This document shows positions 8,689-18,353 of a DNA stretch of 64,000 nucleotides, in pieces. Origin of the DNA: CAYZIB01 sp964478425. GTDB taxonomy: Bacteria > Bacillota_I > Bacilli_A > Acholeplasmatales > WRBM01. The translations under genes and the position numbers were made by a program. The stretch covers positions 1 through 64,000 of the forward strand of contig CAYZIB010000001.1 of NCBI GenBank assembly GCA_964478425.1, given 5' to 3'. The notes beneath the pieces are model-generated. The model had not been told where the DNA came from and ran no database searches. It saw nothing but the letters and a program-made list of their open reading frames with translations. Every line of letters starts with the position of its first letter. The first letter of the stretch is position 1.

Positions 8689-9906
8689 ATGAAATTTTTG
8701 ATTTTAGGTAAAGGAATTACAGGAAAAGGAGCTAAATTATTTTTAGATAGTATAAATTGTAAAAATGATTTATTTAATACAGAAGAAGTTAATAATTATG
8801 ACTACGATTATGTTATTAAAAGTCCTGGTATTAATCCTAAAAATGAAGTTTTAAATAAGTTAAGTATCAATTCAAAAATAATAAGTGATATTGAATTATC
8901 TTATATGTTTTATCCAGAAAAATTTTATATTGCAGTAACAGGAACAAACGGTAAAACAACATTATGTAATATATTATATACTGTTTTAAAAGATAAAGGG
9001 TATAAGATGTGTGGAAATATAGGAAATAGTATACTTTTAGAAAAAAGTAAAAATTTAATTGTTGAATGCTCGTCATTTCAATTAAAATATATTGATAAGT
9101 TTAAACCAAATATTTCTATTATATTAAATGTTAATGAGGCTCATTTAGATTATCATGGAAGTTTTAATAATTACAAAAATGATAAATTAAATATTATTAA
9201 AAATATGAATAAGAATATTATATATAATATAGATGATAAAATTTTAAAAGAAAAATTTAATAATTATAAAAATCTATTAACATTTTCTTTATCTGATAAA
9301 AATGCCACGTGTTATCTAAATAAAAATTATATTTATTATAAAAACAAAAAATATTTAAAAACAAAAAAATTAAAAATCAAAAATAAATTTAACATATATA
9401 ATATCCTGGCTTCAATTATTTGTTTAAAATTATTAAATATTGATGATAAAATAATTAAAAACAAAATTTTAGATTTTAAAGGGTTAAAATATCGAATGGA
9501 AAAAATCAAAAATAATATTTATAATGATTCTAAATCCACTAATCCTTCTTCAACTCTTGCTGCTATAAATTCGTTAGATAAAAAAATATTTTTAATTTGC
9601 GGAGGAGTAGATAGAAATAGTGATTTTACATGTCTAGATAATGTTTTAAATAAAATAAAGGGTGTATATACATATGGAGAATGTAAAATGAAGATATATA
9701 ATTATTTTATTAATAAAAATATTCATGTTGAAACATTTAATTCATTAAAAGAAGCAACTAATATGTCTTTAAAAGATTTAAAAAAAGAAGTTATTTTATT
9801 TTCTCCAATGTCTGCTTCTTGGGACATGTATAATTCATATATTGAAAGAGGTATTGATTTTGAAAATATAATAAATAATTATTATATTAGTAATAAAAAT
9901 ATTTAA
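8689..9906 (+). CDS. murD: UDP-MurNAc-L-alanine:D-glutamate ligase
   Basis: A 405-residue Mur ligase, a little shorter than the usual 450. The N-terminal nucleotide-binding fold begins MKFLILGKGITG, the ATP loop VTGTNGKTTLC is at about residue 83-93, and VNEAHLDYHG gives the magnesium/ATP-binding histidine region. The C-terminal third has NDSKSTNP and LICGG, typical of MurD. It adds D-glutamate to UDP-MurNAc-L-Ala. It starts nine bases after mraY with a GAGG ribosome site, so it is the third gene of the operon. No murG or ftsW follows, so the dcw cluster is fragmented here. Confidence 0.94.
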   Translation: MKFLILGKGITGKGAKLFLDSINCKNDLFNTEEVNNYDYDYVIKSPGINPKNEVLNKLSINSKIISDIELSYMFYPEKFYIAVTGTNGKTTLCNILYTVLKDKGYKMCGNIGNSILLEKSKNLIVECSSFQLKYIDKFKPNISIILNVNEAHLDYHGSFNNYKNDKLNIIKNMNKNIIYNIDDKILKEKFNNYKNLLTFSLSDKNATCYLNKNYIYYKNKKYLKTKKLKIKNKFNIYNILASIICLKLLNIDDKIIKNKILDFKGLKYRMEKIKNNIYNDSKSTNPSSTLAAINSLDKKIFLICGGVDRNSDFTCLDNVLNKIKGVYTYGECKMKIYNYFINKNIHVETFNSLKEATNMSLKDLKKEVILFSPMSASWDMYNSYIERGIDFENIINNYYISNKNI

Positions 9907-9907
9907 T

Positions 9908-9931
9908 TTTAATTTAATATTATGATATAAT
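9908..9931 (+). promoter_or_regulatory. Extended -10 promoter of nadD
   Basis: TGATATAAT (TG at 9923-9924, TATAAT at 9926-9931) has only a weak T-rich -35. The same extended -10 recurs before pgsA, the CBS protein gene and rluB. Confidence 0.6.
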
Positions 9932-9953
9932 ATTTAAGAAAGTTGTGATAAAT

Positions 9954-10505
9954 ATGAATATTGTTTTTGGAGGTTCATTTAATCCTCCTACAAAAGCACA
10001 TTATTTGATTGCTAAATATATTTTAGATAATTATCCTGTCGAAAATTTTATTTTTTTACCAACGGGAATTAATTATAATAAAAAAGATTTAAATTTAACA
10101 AAATCAAGAGTTGATATGTTAAATATAATTAAAGAAAAATTAGGAAAAAAAGTAGTAGTTAGCAAAATGGAATTAGAAAATAATTCTTCTTATAAAGGAA
10201 CATTGCACTCCCTTAATATTTTAAATAAAGAATATAAAAATATTTATTTTATAATGGGTGCTGATAATCTTGTTCAAATTGAAACATGGATTAATTATGA
10301 AGAATTAATTAAAAATTATAAATTTATAATAATCAATAGAGATAATATTAATATTATGCCAGTAATTGAAAAATATAATATTAAAGATTATATTATTTTA
10401 GATTTGAAATTAGATATTTCATCTTCAAATTATAGAAAAACCAAAAATAAAGATTTAATTTTAGAAGATGTATTAAAATATATTGATGAAAATAAGTTAT
10501 ATTGA
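9954..10505 (+). CDS. nadD: Nicotinate-nucleotide adenylyltransferase
   Basis: A 183-residue nucleotidyltransferase making nicotinate adenine dinucleotide from nicotinate mononucleotide and ATP. The N-terminus NIVFGGSFNPPTKAH holds the adenylyltransferase motif in the T-x-A-H form rather than the common H-x-G-H. GADNL and the C-terminal SSSNYR (ISST-R type) are also present. I prefer the ATG at 9954 over a GTG nine bases earlier because the beta-strand of the fold starts there. The next gene, nadE, completes NAD synthesis, so this is a two-step NAD operon. Confidence 0.92.
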   Translation: MNIVFGGSFNPPTKAHYLIAKYILDNYPVENFIFLPTGINYNKKDLNLTKSRVDMLNIIKEKLGKKVVVSKMELENNSSYKGTLHSLNILNKEYKNIYFIMGADNLVQIETWINYEELIKNYKFIIINRDNINIMPVIEKYNIKDYIILDLKLDISSSNYRKTKNKDLILEDVLKYIDENKLY

Positions 10506-10515
10506 GGTGATTTAG

Positions 10516-12351
10516 ATGTATAAAAATGGATTTATTAAAGTTAGTTGTTGTGTACCTAAAATGAAATTAGGCAATCCTATAGAAAATGTTAAAGAAATTC
10601 TTAATTGTTTAGATAATAATAAATCAAGTATTGCATTATTTCCAGAATTATCAATTACGGGCTATACATGTGGAGATTTATTTTTTCAAGATATGCTTTT
10701 AGAAGAAGTAAATATAGCATTAAAATATTTTTTAAAAAATAATAAATATAAAGGAATTGTTAGTTTTGGTTTACCTTTTTTAGAAGGTGGAAATTTATAT
10801 AATTGTGCAATTATAATAAAAGAAAATAAAATATTAGGTATTATTCCTAAAAAATTTATTCCGAATAATAATGAATTTTATGAAAAAAGATGGTTTAAAT
10901 CAGGATTAAATGTAAATACCAAAAAAATTAATTATTTAGATCAAGAAACATTTTTTGGTGAAATTTTATTTAGTATAAAAGATAAAGATATTTTAATTGG
11001 GGTAGAAATTTGTGAAGATATGTGGACATTAACTCCTCCAAGTAGTAAATATAGTATGCATGGGGCAAATATAATTTTAAATTTAAGCGCCTCTAACGAA
11101 TTATACTTAAAAGAAGAAAAAAGATTAAATTTAATTAATGATTTATCAAGAAGAAATGTTTGCGCATATTTATATACAAGTAGTGGAATTTATGAATCAT
11201 GTAGTGATTCAGTATTTAGTGGGACAAGCATTATTTATGAAAATGGAAATTTAATAAAAAAGAATAAAAAATATAATTTAGAAAATGATATTTTATATGC
11301 TGATATTGATATTTCAAAATTAAATTTTGTAAGAAGAAACACATCATATTTAAAAGAATATAATGAAAAATCTAATATAATTATTGTTGAAACTTCTATT
11401 GATGAAATAGATAAATTTGAATTTACTGATGAATTTAATAAATTACCATTTGTTCCTAATACTTGTGAATATAATGCTTTTTTACAAATATCAGAAATTC
11501 AAGAAAATGCGTTATTAAGAAGAGTAAGTCATTTAAATAATTGTAAAATAATTATTGGAGTTAGTGGAGGACTTGATTCAACATTAGCGTTGTTAGTTGC
11601 AAGAAGAGTTGTTGATAAATTAAATATGGATAAAAAAGATATAATTGCGGTTACGATGCCCGCTTATCATACATCTAATAGAACAAAAAATAATGCAATA
11701 AAATTAATGGAAAAATTAGGAGTTACAATCAAAAATATTGATTTAACTAACTTTATTGATGAACATTTTAAATTGATAAACCATGATAAATCATTATTAG
11801 ATATTACTTATGAAAATGCTCAAGCACGAATTAGAACATTAGTCTTAATGAATCTTGCAAATAAATATAATGGTATTGTTCTTGGAACAGGTGATATGAG
11901 TGAACTTGCACTTGGATTTTGTACATATAACGGAGATCAAATGAGTATGTATGGAATAAATGCTGGTTTACCAAAAACTACTGTTAGATTTATGACTAAA
12001 TGTTATGCTTTATATTGTTTTAATGATGTAAAAGATATATTAGAAGATATAATTAACACACCTATTTCTCCCGAATTAACAGATAATAATGCTGAAAATC
12101 AAGTTGGTTCATATGAAGTAAATGATTTTATTTTATATAGATATTTAATTTGTGGAGATTCTAAAAATAGAATCAATTATTTATTAAATTTAATTTATAA
12201 AAAAGATTTATCTGGTGATGTAGATAAATTCTTTAAAAGATTTTTTGCTCAACAATTTAAAAGACAAGCCTTACCAGATGCACCTAAAATTTTTAATGTT
12301 TCATTATCTTCAAGAACAGATTATAGAATGCCGAGTGATATAAAAAGATGA
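10516..12351 (+). CDS. nadE: Glutamine-dependent NAD+ synthetase
   Basis: A 611-residue two-domain enzyme. Residues about 1-290 form a nitrilase-type glutaminase with the Glu-Lys-Cys triad visible as FPELSITGY, PKKFIPN and GVEICEDMW. Residues about 320-611 are the synthetase, with the PP-loop GVSGGLDSTLALL and LGTGDMSELALG. It amidates deamido-NAD using ammonia channelled from glutamine. Having the glutaminase domain means free ammonia is not needed. A GAGGTGAT ribosome site precedes the ATG, and the stop overlaps the mnmA start by four bases. Confidence 0.95.
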   Translation: MYKNGFIKVSCCVPKMKLGNPIENVKEILNCLDNNKSSIALFPELSITGYTCGDLFFQDMLLEEVNIALKYFLKNNKYKGIVSFGLPFLEGGNLYNCAIIIKENKILGIIPKKFIPNNNEFYEKRWFKSGLNVNTKKINYLDQETFFGEILFSIKDKDILIGVEICEDMWTLTPPSSKYSMHGANIILNLSASNELYLKEEKRLNLINDLSRRNVCAYLYTSSGIYESCSDSVFSGTSIIYENGNLIKKNKKYNLENDILYADIDISKLNFVRRNTSYLKEYNEKSNIIIVETSIDEIDKFEFTDEFNKLPFVPNTCEYNAFLQISEIQENALLRRVSHLNNCKIIIGVSGGLDSTLALLVARRVVDKLNMDKKDIIAVTMPAYHTSNRTKNNAIKLMEKLGVTIKNIDLTNFIDEHFKLINHDKSLLDITYENAQARIRTLVLMNLANKYNGIVLGTGDMSELALGFCTYNGDQMSMYGINAGLPKTTVRFMTKCYALYCFNDVKDILEDIINTPISPELTDNNAENQVGSYEVNDFILYRYLICGDSKNRINYLLNLIYKKDLSGDVDKFFKRFFAQQFKRQALPDAPKIFNVSLSSRTDYRMPSDIKR

Positions 12352-13478
12352 AAAAAGTAATGTTAGGATTATCTGGTGGAGTTGATAGTGCTGTTGCAGC
12401 ATTATTATTAAAACAAGAAGGTTATGAAGTAATAGGGTGTTTTATGCGTAATTGGGATTCTACAATAAATAATGATATTTTAGGAAATCCTAATGATTTA
12501 AATGATGTGTGCCCTCAAGAAAAAGATTATTTAGACGCAATAGAAGTAGCAAAAAAATTAGATATAAAATTACTTAGAGTTGATTTTATTGATGAATATT
12601 GGGATAATGTTTTTAAGTATTTTATTAAAGAATATGAAGCAGGAAGAACTCCTAATCCTGATTTATTATGTAATAGTGAAATTAAGTTTAAAGCCTTTTT
12701 AAATTATGCAATGGATTATGGTGTTGATTATATTGCTATGGGTCATTATGCAAGAATTGATCATAGTAAAAATCATCAGCTTTTAAAAGGATTAGATAAT
12801 AATAAAGATCAAACTTACTTTTTATCTTTTTTAGATAAAGCAAAATTAGAAAAAGCATTATTTCCTATAGGACATTTAACAAAACAAGAAGTAAGGAAAT
12901 TAGCTTTAGAATATGATTTAAATGTGGCAAATAAAAAAGATTCTACAGGAATTTGTTTTATTGGTGAAAGGAATTTTAAACAATTTTTAATGAATTATAT
13001 ACCTGCAAAACAAGGTATTATGATGACTCTTGATGGAAAAATAATAGGCAAACATGATGGATTAATGTATTATACAATTGGTCAAAGAAAAGGACTTGAA
13101 ATAGGTGGGCTTAATGGTTACAATAATGAACCATGGTATGTTATAGGAAAAGATATAGAAAATAATGTTTTACTTATCGGACAAGGAATAAATAATGAAT
13201 ATTTATTTAGTAATAATTGTATTGTAACTAATTTAAATTGGTTAGGCGATGATTTTACTGAATTGGATTTATGTGCAAAATTTAGATATAGACAACAAGA
13301 TATTAAAGTACATGTTAAATATTTAGATAAAGAAAATAATAAAGTAATTGTTAATTTTTATGAACCAGTAAGGGCTGTAACTCCTGGACAAGCATGTGTA
13401 TTTTATGATGGAGATATCTGTCTTGGTGGAGGAACAATTTCTGAAGTATATATGGATAATGAAAAAAGAAAGTATTAA
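12348..13478 (+). CDS. mnmA: tRNA-specific 2-thiouridylase MnmA
   Basis: A 376-residue enzyme that adds sulfur at C2 of the wobble uridine of Lys, Glu and Gln tRNAs. The PP-loop LSGGVDSAVAA is at residues 7-17. The two catalytic cysteines are visible in LLCNSEIKF and in STGICFIGERNF, and the C-terminal barrel ends with AVTPGQACVFYDGD. The length is normal. The start ATGA overlaps the nadE stop, so translation is probably coupled. Confidence 0.95.
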   Translation: MKKVMLGLSGGVDSAVAALLLKQEGYEVIGCFMRNWDSTINNDILGNPNDLNDVCPQEKDYLDAIEVAKKLDIKLLRVDFIDEYWDNVFKYFIKEYEAGRTPNPDLLCNSEIKFKAFLNYAMDYGVDYIAMGHYARIDHSKNHQLLKGLDNNKDQTYFLSFLDKAKLEKALFPIGHLTKQEVRKLALEYDLNVANKKDSTGICFIGERNFKQFLMNYIPAKQGIMMTLDGKIIGKHDGLMYYTIGQRKGLEIGGLNGYNNEPWYVIGKDIENNVLLIGQGINNEYLFSNNCIVTNLNWLGDDFTELDLCAKFRYRQQDIKVHVKYLDKENNKVIVNFYEPVRAVTPGQACVFYDGDICLGGGTISEVYMDNEKRKY

Positions 13479-13487
13479 GGTGATTTA

Positions 13488-15692
13488 ATGGATATTATTT
13501 CTGGAAAAATTATTAACTATATATTTAAAAATGCTTTAAATAATTATAAAATAGCTAAAATTCAAATTAAAGATAGCGTAGATTCTTTAATAATTGTAGG
13601 ATATTTTCCAGAATTACCATATGACATTTATTATGAGTTTCAAGGTGAATATACTAATCATGTTAAATATGGCGAACAATTTAAAGTTCATAGTTTCAAG
13701 CAATGTTTAAATAATTCAAAAGAAGGGATTATTGCCTATTTATCATCAGATTTATTTTTAGGTATTGGACCTAAAACTGCATTAAAAATATATAATAAAT
13801 TTGGAAATGATTGTATTAATAAGATCATTGATGATAAAAATATATTAGATGAATTAGGATTTAATGCAATTAAAAAAGAAAGATTCTATCAAAGCTTAAT
13901 TGAAAATTCAATTACTGAACGCATTTTAATTCAATTATATTCATATGGATTGGGATCAAAAACAGCAATGAAATTATATGATATCTATCAGGATAAAACT
14001 ATAGATTTTATAATAGAAAATCCGTATAGATTAATAGATGAAGTTAAAAATTTTGGATTTAAGAAAGCTGATGAAATCGCATTATCTATTGGAATTACTG
14101 ATAATGATATTCGAAGATTAGATGCAGGTATTTTTTATGTTTTAGAAAATTATTGTTTTCAAAATGGACATACTTATGCTTTAATAAATGAGTTTATTAA
14201 AAATGTTAAAATTAAATTAAAAAGAGTAGATGAAATCGATGAAATATTAATATATAGTCGTATTGATGAATTAGTTAATAATGGTAAATTAATTAAGAAA
14301 AATGAAAAAATATTTATTTCATATTTTTATGAGGCTGAACAAAATATTTCATTAAGAATAAATAATTTTTTAAAAAGTAAAACAAAAAAATATGATGATA
14401 ATTTGATTTTAAAAGCTATTAGTTATGTTGAAAATAAAAATAAAATTTTATATAGCGAAATGCAAAAAGAAGCAATAAAAGAAGCGTTAAATAATAATAT
14501 ATCAATTATTACAGGTGGGCCAGGTACAGGAAAAACTACAGTTGTAAACGGAATATTAAAGGCGTATGCTTTTTTAAACGATATTGATTTAGCAAAACCA
14601 AGTTTAAAAATTTCTTTAGTAGCCCCTACAGGTAGGGCTGCTAAAAGAATGGAAGAAACAACGCTTTTTAATGCTAAAACTATTCATCGATTATTAGGAT
14701 ACGGTTATGATGAACAGTTTTTATATAATAAAGAAAATTTATTACCATGTGATATTTTAATTGTTGATGAATCTTCTATGATTGATATATTTCTTGCTAG
14801 TAAACTTTTAGATGCTGTTAAATTAAATTGTAAAATAATTTTTGTTGGAGATGAAGATCAATTACCAAGCGTATCTCCTGGACAAGTATTAAAAGATTTA
14901 ATAGAATCTAATAGAATAAATGTTATAAGGCTTACTGAAATACATCGACAAGCTTTAGATTCTAATATAATTAAATTATCATATGCAGTTAAAAATGGAG
15001 CATTAAAACAAGAATTATTTAATTATAATGATGATTTGTCATTTATTAAGGTAGATGACTTAAATATATTTTATACAATTAAATTATTAATAAATGACAT
15101 GATTAATAAAGGATATTCTATTTTAAATGATATTCAAATATTAATTCCTATGTATAAAGGAATTAATGGAATAGATAATATTAATTTATTAATAGAAAAT
15201 GAGTTTAACAAAAATGAAATAATAACAAATTATCAGGATAAAACATATAAAATTGGTGATAAAGTATTACAATTAGTTAATAATCCTATAAAAAATATTA
15301 TGAATGGTGATATTGGAATAATTATTAATATAATAAAAAATGATGATAAAGATATTGTATTTGTAAAATATGATGATGTAATTATCAAATATGAAAAAGA
15401 AGAATTAGAAGAAATTACATTAGCATATGCTATTAGTATACATAAATCTCAAGGAAGTGAATATCCTATTGTAATTCTTCCTATTGTTAAAAGTTATTCT
15501 ATAATGTTAAAGAAAAAATTAGTTTATACAGCAATCACTAGAGCTAAAAAAAATTTAATTATTTTAGGTAATTTAAATTATTTAGAGTATGGAATTAATA
15601 GTTCAGATGAAAAAAGATATACTTATTTAAAAAGTATGTTACAAAAAAATGACAAATTACCAAATATTTCCCCTTATGATTTTTTAAAATAA
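13488..15692 (+). CDS. recD2: RecD2-type ATP-dependent 5'-3' DNA helicase
   Basis: A 734-residue superfamily 1B helicase. The N-terminal region has the OB-like and tandem helix-hairpin-helix segments typical of RecD2 (LGIGPKTALKIYNKFG near residue 88 and YGLGSKTAMKLYD near residue 155). The Walker A TGGPGTGKTTV is at about residues 341-351, Walker B is IVDESSMID, and the C-terminal motifs AISIHKSQGSEYP and VYTAITRAKKN complete it. It is not part of RecBCD; AddAB takes that role here. RecD2 acts in replication restart and mismatch repair in Bacillus. It follows mnmA by nine bases. Confidence 0.92.
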   Translation: MDIISGKIINYIFKNALNNYKIAKIQIKDSVDSLIIVGYFPELPYDIYYEFQGEYTNHVKYGEQFKVHSFKQCLNNSKEGIIAYLSSDLFLGIGPKTALKIYNKFGNDCINKIIDDKNILDELGFNAIKKERFYQSLIENSITERILIQLYSYGLGSKTAMKLYDIYQDKTIDFIIENPYRLIDEVKNFGFKKADEIALSIGITDNDIRRLDAGIFYVLENYCFQNGHTYALINEFIKNVKIKLKRVDEIDEILIYSRIDELVNNGKLIKKNEKIFISYFYEAEQNISLRINNFLKSKTKKYDDNLILKAISYVENKNKILYSEMQKEAIKEALNNNISIITGGPGTGKTTVVNGILKAYAFLNDIDLAKPSLKISLVAPTGRAAKRMEETTLFNAKTIHRLLGYGYDEQFLYNKENLLPCDILIVDESSMIDIFLASKLLDAVKLNCKIIFVGDEDQLPSVSPGQVLKDLIESNRINVIRLTEIHRQALDSNIIKLSYAVKNGALKQELFNYNDDLSFIKVDDLNIFYTIKLLINDMINKGYSILNDIQILIPMYKGINGIDNINLLIENEFNKNEIITNYQDKTYKIGDKVLQLVNNPIKNIMNGDIGIIINIIKNDDKDIVFVKYDDVIIKYEKEELEEITLAYAISIHKSQGSEYPIVILPIVKSYSIMLKKKLVYTAITRAKKNLIILGNLNYLEYGINSSDEKRYTYLKSMLQKNDKLPNISPYDFLK

Positions 15693-15720
15693 GTTTATAC
15701 TAATTTTGGAAGGTGAAATA

Positions 15721-15873
15721 ATGAAAATGTTTGGATATATTGTTTTAGGTTCAGCAGCTACTTTATTTATTCAATATATGATTTATAATAAGGATACATG
15801 CCAAACTGCTTTTGATAAAATTCAAAAAGAAAATAATAAAGCTATGTGCTGGATGAAAAATAAATTTAAATAA
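15721..15873 (+). CDS. 50-residue single-span membrane protein, unknown
   Basis: The sequence begins MKMFGYIVLGSAATLFIQYM, followed by a charged segment with two cysteines (positions 27 and 43) and a basic end. One hydrophobic helix covers residues 4-22. The ribosome site GGAAGGTGA is strong and correctly spaced, and a good terminator starts at the stop codon, which together support a real gene. It lies 28 bases after recD2 and may be the last gene of that operon. I do not recognise a family. The downstream part is long enough for a short amphipathic helix. Confidence 0.65.
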   Translation: MKMFGYIVLGSAATLFIQYMIYNKDTCQTAFDKIQKENNKAMCWMKNKFK

Positions 15874-15902
15874 AAATCAAAGAATTTTTCTTTGGTTTTT
15901 TT
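15874..15902 (+). terminator. Intrinsic terminator
   Basis: The arms AAATCAAAGAA (15874-15884) and TTCTTTGGTTT (15888-15898) form an 11-bp stem with one wobble and a three-base loop, with T after. It closes the nadD to small membrane protein run. Confidence 0.8.
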
Positions 15903-15943
15903 ATATTATTTTAAAATAATTCATAAAATATATTGGTGATATA

Positions 15944-16936
15944 GTGTTAAAATATAGGGAATATTTAATTAATTTAGGATTATTATTTTTAGTTATTTTT
16001 TTATTTTTTATAGTTTTTCCTTATGTTTCAAAATTTTTAATTTTTTTATATGATATTTCTAAACCATTAATTATTTCGTTTGGGATAAGTTATATTTTCC
16101 ATGATTTAGTTGATAAACTAGAATTAAAAAAAATTAATAGAGTTATTTCTGTAATAATTATACAGTTAATAATAATTATTTTTTTAGTTTTATTTTGTTA
16201 TATTTTTTTTCCTATAATTTATTTGGAATTTTCAAATTTAATTAATAAAATTCCATTATTATCTGTTAATTTAAATAATCTATTTGCAAAATTAAATCTT
16301 AATTATGATAATATATATTTTAAAAATATTATATTAAAATTGTTAAATAATTTAAATGTAAATAATATTTTAAATGGTTTAAGTAAAAAAACATATTTGT
16401 TATTATTGCCGATAATAAGTGGGTATATGTTATATGATTTTAATAAAATAAAATATTTAATTAAAAAATTTACAAATAAAAAAATAAAGTGTTATAATAT
16501 ATTAAGGGAAATTGACTTAGAGCTAAAAAAATATATTAAAGGAACATTTATAGTTTTTATTATTTTTACATTTGTTTCAATTATTCTTTTTTTAATTATT
16601 AAGTTAGATTATCCTGTTTTAATGGGGTTTGTTATTGGATTAACAAATATTATTCCTATAATTGGTCCTTATATCGGATTAATAATTGTTTTGTTATTTA
16701 CAATAAGAAAATCATTTAATTTAGTTTTAAAGGTTACAATTATTATTACTTTATTACAAGTTATTGAATCATATTTTTTAACCCCTTATATTCAAAGTAA
16801 AATTATAAAAATCAATCCATTAGTTATTATAATAAGTTTTATATTTTGTTCTAAACTATTTGGATTTATTGGAATAATATTATCTATTCCTATTATTATA
16901 TCAATTAAAATAATTTATTTAAATTTTAAAAGTTAG
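15944..16936 (+). CDS. AI-2E family transporter (PerM/YtvI-like permease)
   Basis: A 330-residue polytopic membrane protein of the AI-2E transporter superfamily, near the usual 350. Hydrophobic helices occur at about residues 10-45, 60-90, 150-165 and then five in the C-terminal half. The conserved segment GLTNIIPIIGPYIG (about residues 235-248) is the family hallmark. Members have been linked to export of small molecules or to sodium/proton antiport, so the substrate here is unknown. The start is GTG at 15944 after a TTGGTGAT ribosome site. mgtE follows by 13 bases, so the two are probably cotranscribed. Confidence 0.85.
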   Translation: MLKYREYLINLGLLFLVIFLFFIVFPYVSKFLIFLYDISKPLIISFGISYIFHDLVDKLELKKINRVISVIIIQLIIIIFLVLFCYIFFPIIYLEFSNLINKIPLLSVNLNNLFAKLNLNYDNIYFKNIILKLLNNLNVNNILNGLSKKTYLLLLPIISGYMLYDFNKIKYLIKKFTNKKIKCYNILREIDLELKKYIKGTFIVFIIFTFVSIILFLIIKLDYPVLMGFVIGLTNIIPIIGPYIGLIIVLLFTIRKSFNLVLKVTIIITLLQVIESYFLTPYIQSKIIKINPLVIIISFIFCSKLFGFIGIILSIPIIISIKIIYLNFKS

Positions 16937-16949
16937 GAGATGTATATAT

Positions 16950-18299
16950 ATGAATAAAAATTATAATAAGGAAATATATAAAATATTACAAAATCCAACA
17001 AAAAATAATTTAAAATTATTAAATAAATATCATGAAAGTGATGTAGCAGATGTATTTATTTTATTAACAAAAGAAGAAAGATTAAATCTTTATCAAAAAA
17101 TTGATATTGAATATATTTCTAATATGTTCACATTTTTAGATGATGCATCAGAATATATAAATGAATTAGATGAAAATAAAGTAGAAAAAATCATTAATCA
17201 AATGGATGCTGATGATATTATCGATATATTAGATGATGTTGATGAAGATAAAAGAAAAGAATACTTTGATCTTTTAGATAAAGATATGCAAGAAGATGTT
17301 AAGTTAATTAATTCTTATGATGAAAATGAAATTGGTAGCTTAATGACAACAAATTTTATTGTATTAAACAAAAATATATCTATTAGACAAGCGATGAAAA
17401 ATATTATTGGTTTAGCTCCTGAAAATGATAATATCAATATTATTTATTTTAAAAATGATGATGAAACATATTTTGGAGCAATCACATTAAAAGATTTAAT
17501 TATAGCAAGAGAAAATGAATTATTAATTGATAAAATTAAAACAAATTACCCTGTTTTATATGATATTGATAAAATAGAGGATGTAATTGAAACAATAAAA
17601 GAATATAATCTTGATTCAATACCAGTATTAAATAAAAATCATGAATTGATTGGTATTTTAACATCTGATGATATAATTATTGCTTTAGATGAAGAATTAA
17701 AAGATGATTATGGTAAAATGTCAGCTTTAAGTGGTGATTTTGATATTAATGAAAAAGTTTTTGAGGGTGTAAAAAAAAGAATTCCTTGGCTATTTACTTT
17801 GTTACTTTTAGCATTTGTTGTATCATCTGTAATATCTTCTTTTGAAGAAGTTTTAAAAGAATTAACCATAATTGTATTTTTTCAATCACTTGTTTTGGAT
17901 ATGGCTGGAAATGTTGGGACACAATCGCTTGCTGTAACAATCAGAGTGATTTCTGAAGATTTAAATAAAAAAATATGTTTTAAATTATTGGGTAAAGAAA
18001 TTAAAGTTGGAATAGTTAATGGAATAATTGTTGGATTTATAGCATTTTTACTTGTAGTATTATTTTTATGGTTATTAAAAAATAATGAACTTAATTTTTC
18101 ACTTCAAGTTGGATTTATAGTATTTATATCATTAATTCTTTCAATGTGTTTTTCAGCATTTATTGGATCATTTATTCCAATTGTTTTAAAAAAATTAAAA
18201 ATTGATCCAGCTGTTGCTTCTGGTCCATTTATTACAACATTAAATGACTTATTAGCTATTTTAATATATTATGGTATTGCAGCATTTTTATTACTTTAA
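16950..18299 (+). CDS. mgtE: Magnesium transporter MgtE
   Basis: A 449-residue protein with the complete MgtE layout: an N-terminal acidic helical domain (residues about 1-125), a CBS pair (about 130-250), a connecting helix and five transmembrane helices from about residue 275. The acidic cluster DADDIIDILDDVDEDKR fits the magnesium-sensing N domain, and the pore segment around DMAGNVGTQSLA and the C-terminal PFITTLNDLLAILIY carry the conserved magnesium-binding aspartate. In known MgtE proteins magnesium bound between the cytoplasmic domains closes the channel. No magnesium riboswitch is visible upstream, as it sits directly behind the permease gene. Confidence 0.95.
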   Translation: MNKNYNKEIYKILQNPTKNNLKLLNKYHESDVADVFILLTKEERLNLYQKIDIEYISNMFTFLDDASEYINELDENKVEKIINQMDADDIIDILDDVDEDKRKEYFDLLDKDMQEDVKLINSYDENEIGSLMTTNFIVLNKNISIRQAMKNIIGLAPENDNINIIYFKNDDETYFGAITLKDLIIARENELLIDKIKTNYPVLYDIDKIEDVIETIKEYNLDSIPVLNKNHELIGILTSDDIIIALDEELKDDYGKMSALSGDFDINEKVFEGVKKRIPWLFTLLLLAFVVSSVISSFEEVLKELTIIVFFQSLVLDMAGNVGTQSLAVTIRVISEDLNKKICFKLLGKEIKVGIVNGIIVGFIAFLLVVLFLWLLKNNELNFSLQVGFIVFISLILSMCFSAFIGSFIPIVLKKLKIDPAVASGPFITTLNDLLAILIYYGIAAFLLL

Positions 18300-18306
18300 A
18301 TAATAA

Positions 18307-18353
18307 AAAAACTAATTATTGTGTTATTTTCAATAATTAGTTTTTATTTTTTT
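18307..18353. terminator. Bidirectional terminator between mgtE and the lipoprotein gene
   Basis: A perfect 15-bp stem (18307-18321 with 18331-18345) has a nine-base loop, with A and T runs on the two sides. It serves the convergent genes on both strands. Confidence 0.88.
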
